A stretch of 64,000 bases of DNA from Neoarius graeffei (lineage: Eukaryota; Chordata; Actinopteri; Siluriformes; Ariidae). This document shows positions 63,386 through 64,000 of the stretch, piece by piece. Below the pieces are notes generated by a model. That model searched no databases and had not been told where the DNA came from. It was given only the letters and a program-made list of their open reading frames with translations. Both the position numbers and the translations under genes were made by a program. The stretch covers positions 72,239,279-72,303,278 of the forward strand of contig NC_083571.1 in assembly GCF_027579695.1 (NCBI RefSeq), in the 5' to 3' direction. The number at the start of each line of letters is the position of its first letter. Position 1 is the first letter of the stretch.

Positions 63386-63820
63386 CCTGTCATATTTATT
63401 TATTTATTTATGTATTTATTTTACTTAATTGCACTATATAAAAACTGTTTACATCACTGTTTACACTTTATACATCTTTTATCTTTGATAGACCACTGCT
63501 ATACTGTTTATACTGTCATATCTGCCATATTTATACTTACACTGTAAATTCTGCTCATACTGCCATATTTACATTTATATTTATACTGATAATTCTGTTT
63601 ATATCGGGCTATACTGCCCTACTATACTGTCAGACTGCTGTTCCCATTTACATTGTTCATTCTGCTTATATTGTGGGTGGTAAAAGAGAGCAACTGGACT
63701 TGCTTGAAGATTCTTGAAGACATTTCACCTCTCATCCGAAAGGCTTCTTCAGTTCTGTCTGACTGGTAGGGAGCATCAGGTATTTATCCTCTCATGGAAG
63801 AAAAGCTCATCTAAGGTGTC
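63386..63820. other. AT-rich sequence and a dispersed fish repeat fragment
   Basis: 63386-63660 is low-complexity TATACTG-type sequence. 63680-63800 contains AGATTCTTGAAGACATTTC and CATCCGAAAGGCTTCTTCAG, a repeat fragment common in fish whose family I cannot name. Confidence 0.4.
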
Positions 63821-64000
63821 TGTGGCAGCGTGGGTGTGGTCAAGCGCCGGTCTGTGACAGGAGGGCAGAGTCAGGGAAGGTAAGTGGCAGAATCACTACA
63901 CCTGACGTCAATTAACCTGTGTTTGTGTGTCTTCCCAGTGACTGCGCCCTATTTAAAGAGGGAGAGCAGAGAGCAGAGGAGAGCTCATCCCCGAACAAGA
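63821..64000 (+). repeat. Start of a third Gmr1-like LTR (cut by window end)
   Basis: Begins TGTGGCAGCG and continues CGGTCTGTGACAGGAGGGC, GTGGCAGAATCACTACACC and GTCTTCCCAGTGACTGCGCC. It matches the reverse complement of the LTRs at 15669 and 20275. It is therefore the opposite orientation, with the body presumably beyond the window. Confidence 0.9.

Overview
The window is vertebrate nuclear DNA from a ray-finned (teleost) fish. Two spliced host genes have consensus GT-AG introns, there is a nuclear tRNA gene, and the rest is packed with fish-type repeats: tRNA-derived SINEs, Tc1-like transposons, hAT transposons, LINE 3' ends and Ty3/gypsy LTR elements. The SINE and Tc1 subfamilies feel most like an otophysan such as a catfish, but that is an impression from memory, not a demonstrated placement.

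Layout. 1-1485: end of a sushi-like Ty3/gypsy fossil (gag plus LTR, minus strand). 1510-2677: three SINEs in a cluster. 2700-4980: a doubtful membrane-protein relic and a LINE 3' end split by a SINE. 4979-6587: Tc1 element. 7373-9484: an inverted-repeat element, a compound microsatellite and an old Tc1 remnant. 9490-11034: an RTE-like LINE 5' part. 11050-14135: an old Gmr1-like LTR fossil. 14144-20662: a Tc1 element split by a young Gmr1-like LTR element (15669-20577).

21015-33087 (+): a complete six-coding-exon TRIM gene (RING, B-box, coiled coil, PRY-SPRY; 571 residues), whose introns hold four Tc1-type elements, SINEs and a MITE. One of the Tc1 copies (29545-31148) has an uninterrupted transposase frame. 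About 34580-47600 (+): a complete five-coding-exon gene for the ADISSP/C20orf27 (UPF0687) protein, 175 residues, with a GC/CCAAT/CRE-like promoter and introns loaded with Tc1, pogo/Tigger-like, LINE and SINE insertions. 46067-50826: a non-autonomous DNA element, a Tc1 derivative, and a SINE that has been interrupted at least twice. 51166-51248: tRNA-Leu(CAG). 52068-59690: a stack of hAT elements, most with exact 8-bp target duplications, inserted in or beside a LINE and into one another. 59960-64000: more SINEs, a 344-bp near-perfect hairpin, and the beginning of a third Gmr1-like LTR.

The two host genes lie head to tail with about 1.5 kb from the first stop codon to the second promoter. Nothing suggests they work together: TRIM proteins are E3 ubiquitin ligases, often in innate immunity, while ADISSP is a small conserved protein described as an adipose-secreted signal. 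I found no CRISPR array, no bacterial-type operon and no clearly new molecular system. The most informative signals are structural: a self-priming primer site in the first LTR, a tRNA-Phe primer site and copia-like pol order in the Gmr1-like element, and layered insertions whose boundaries can be fixed to the base by target duplications.
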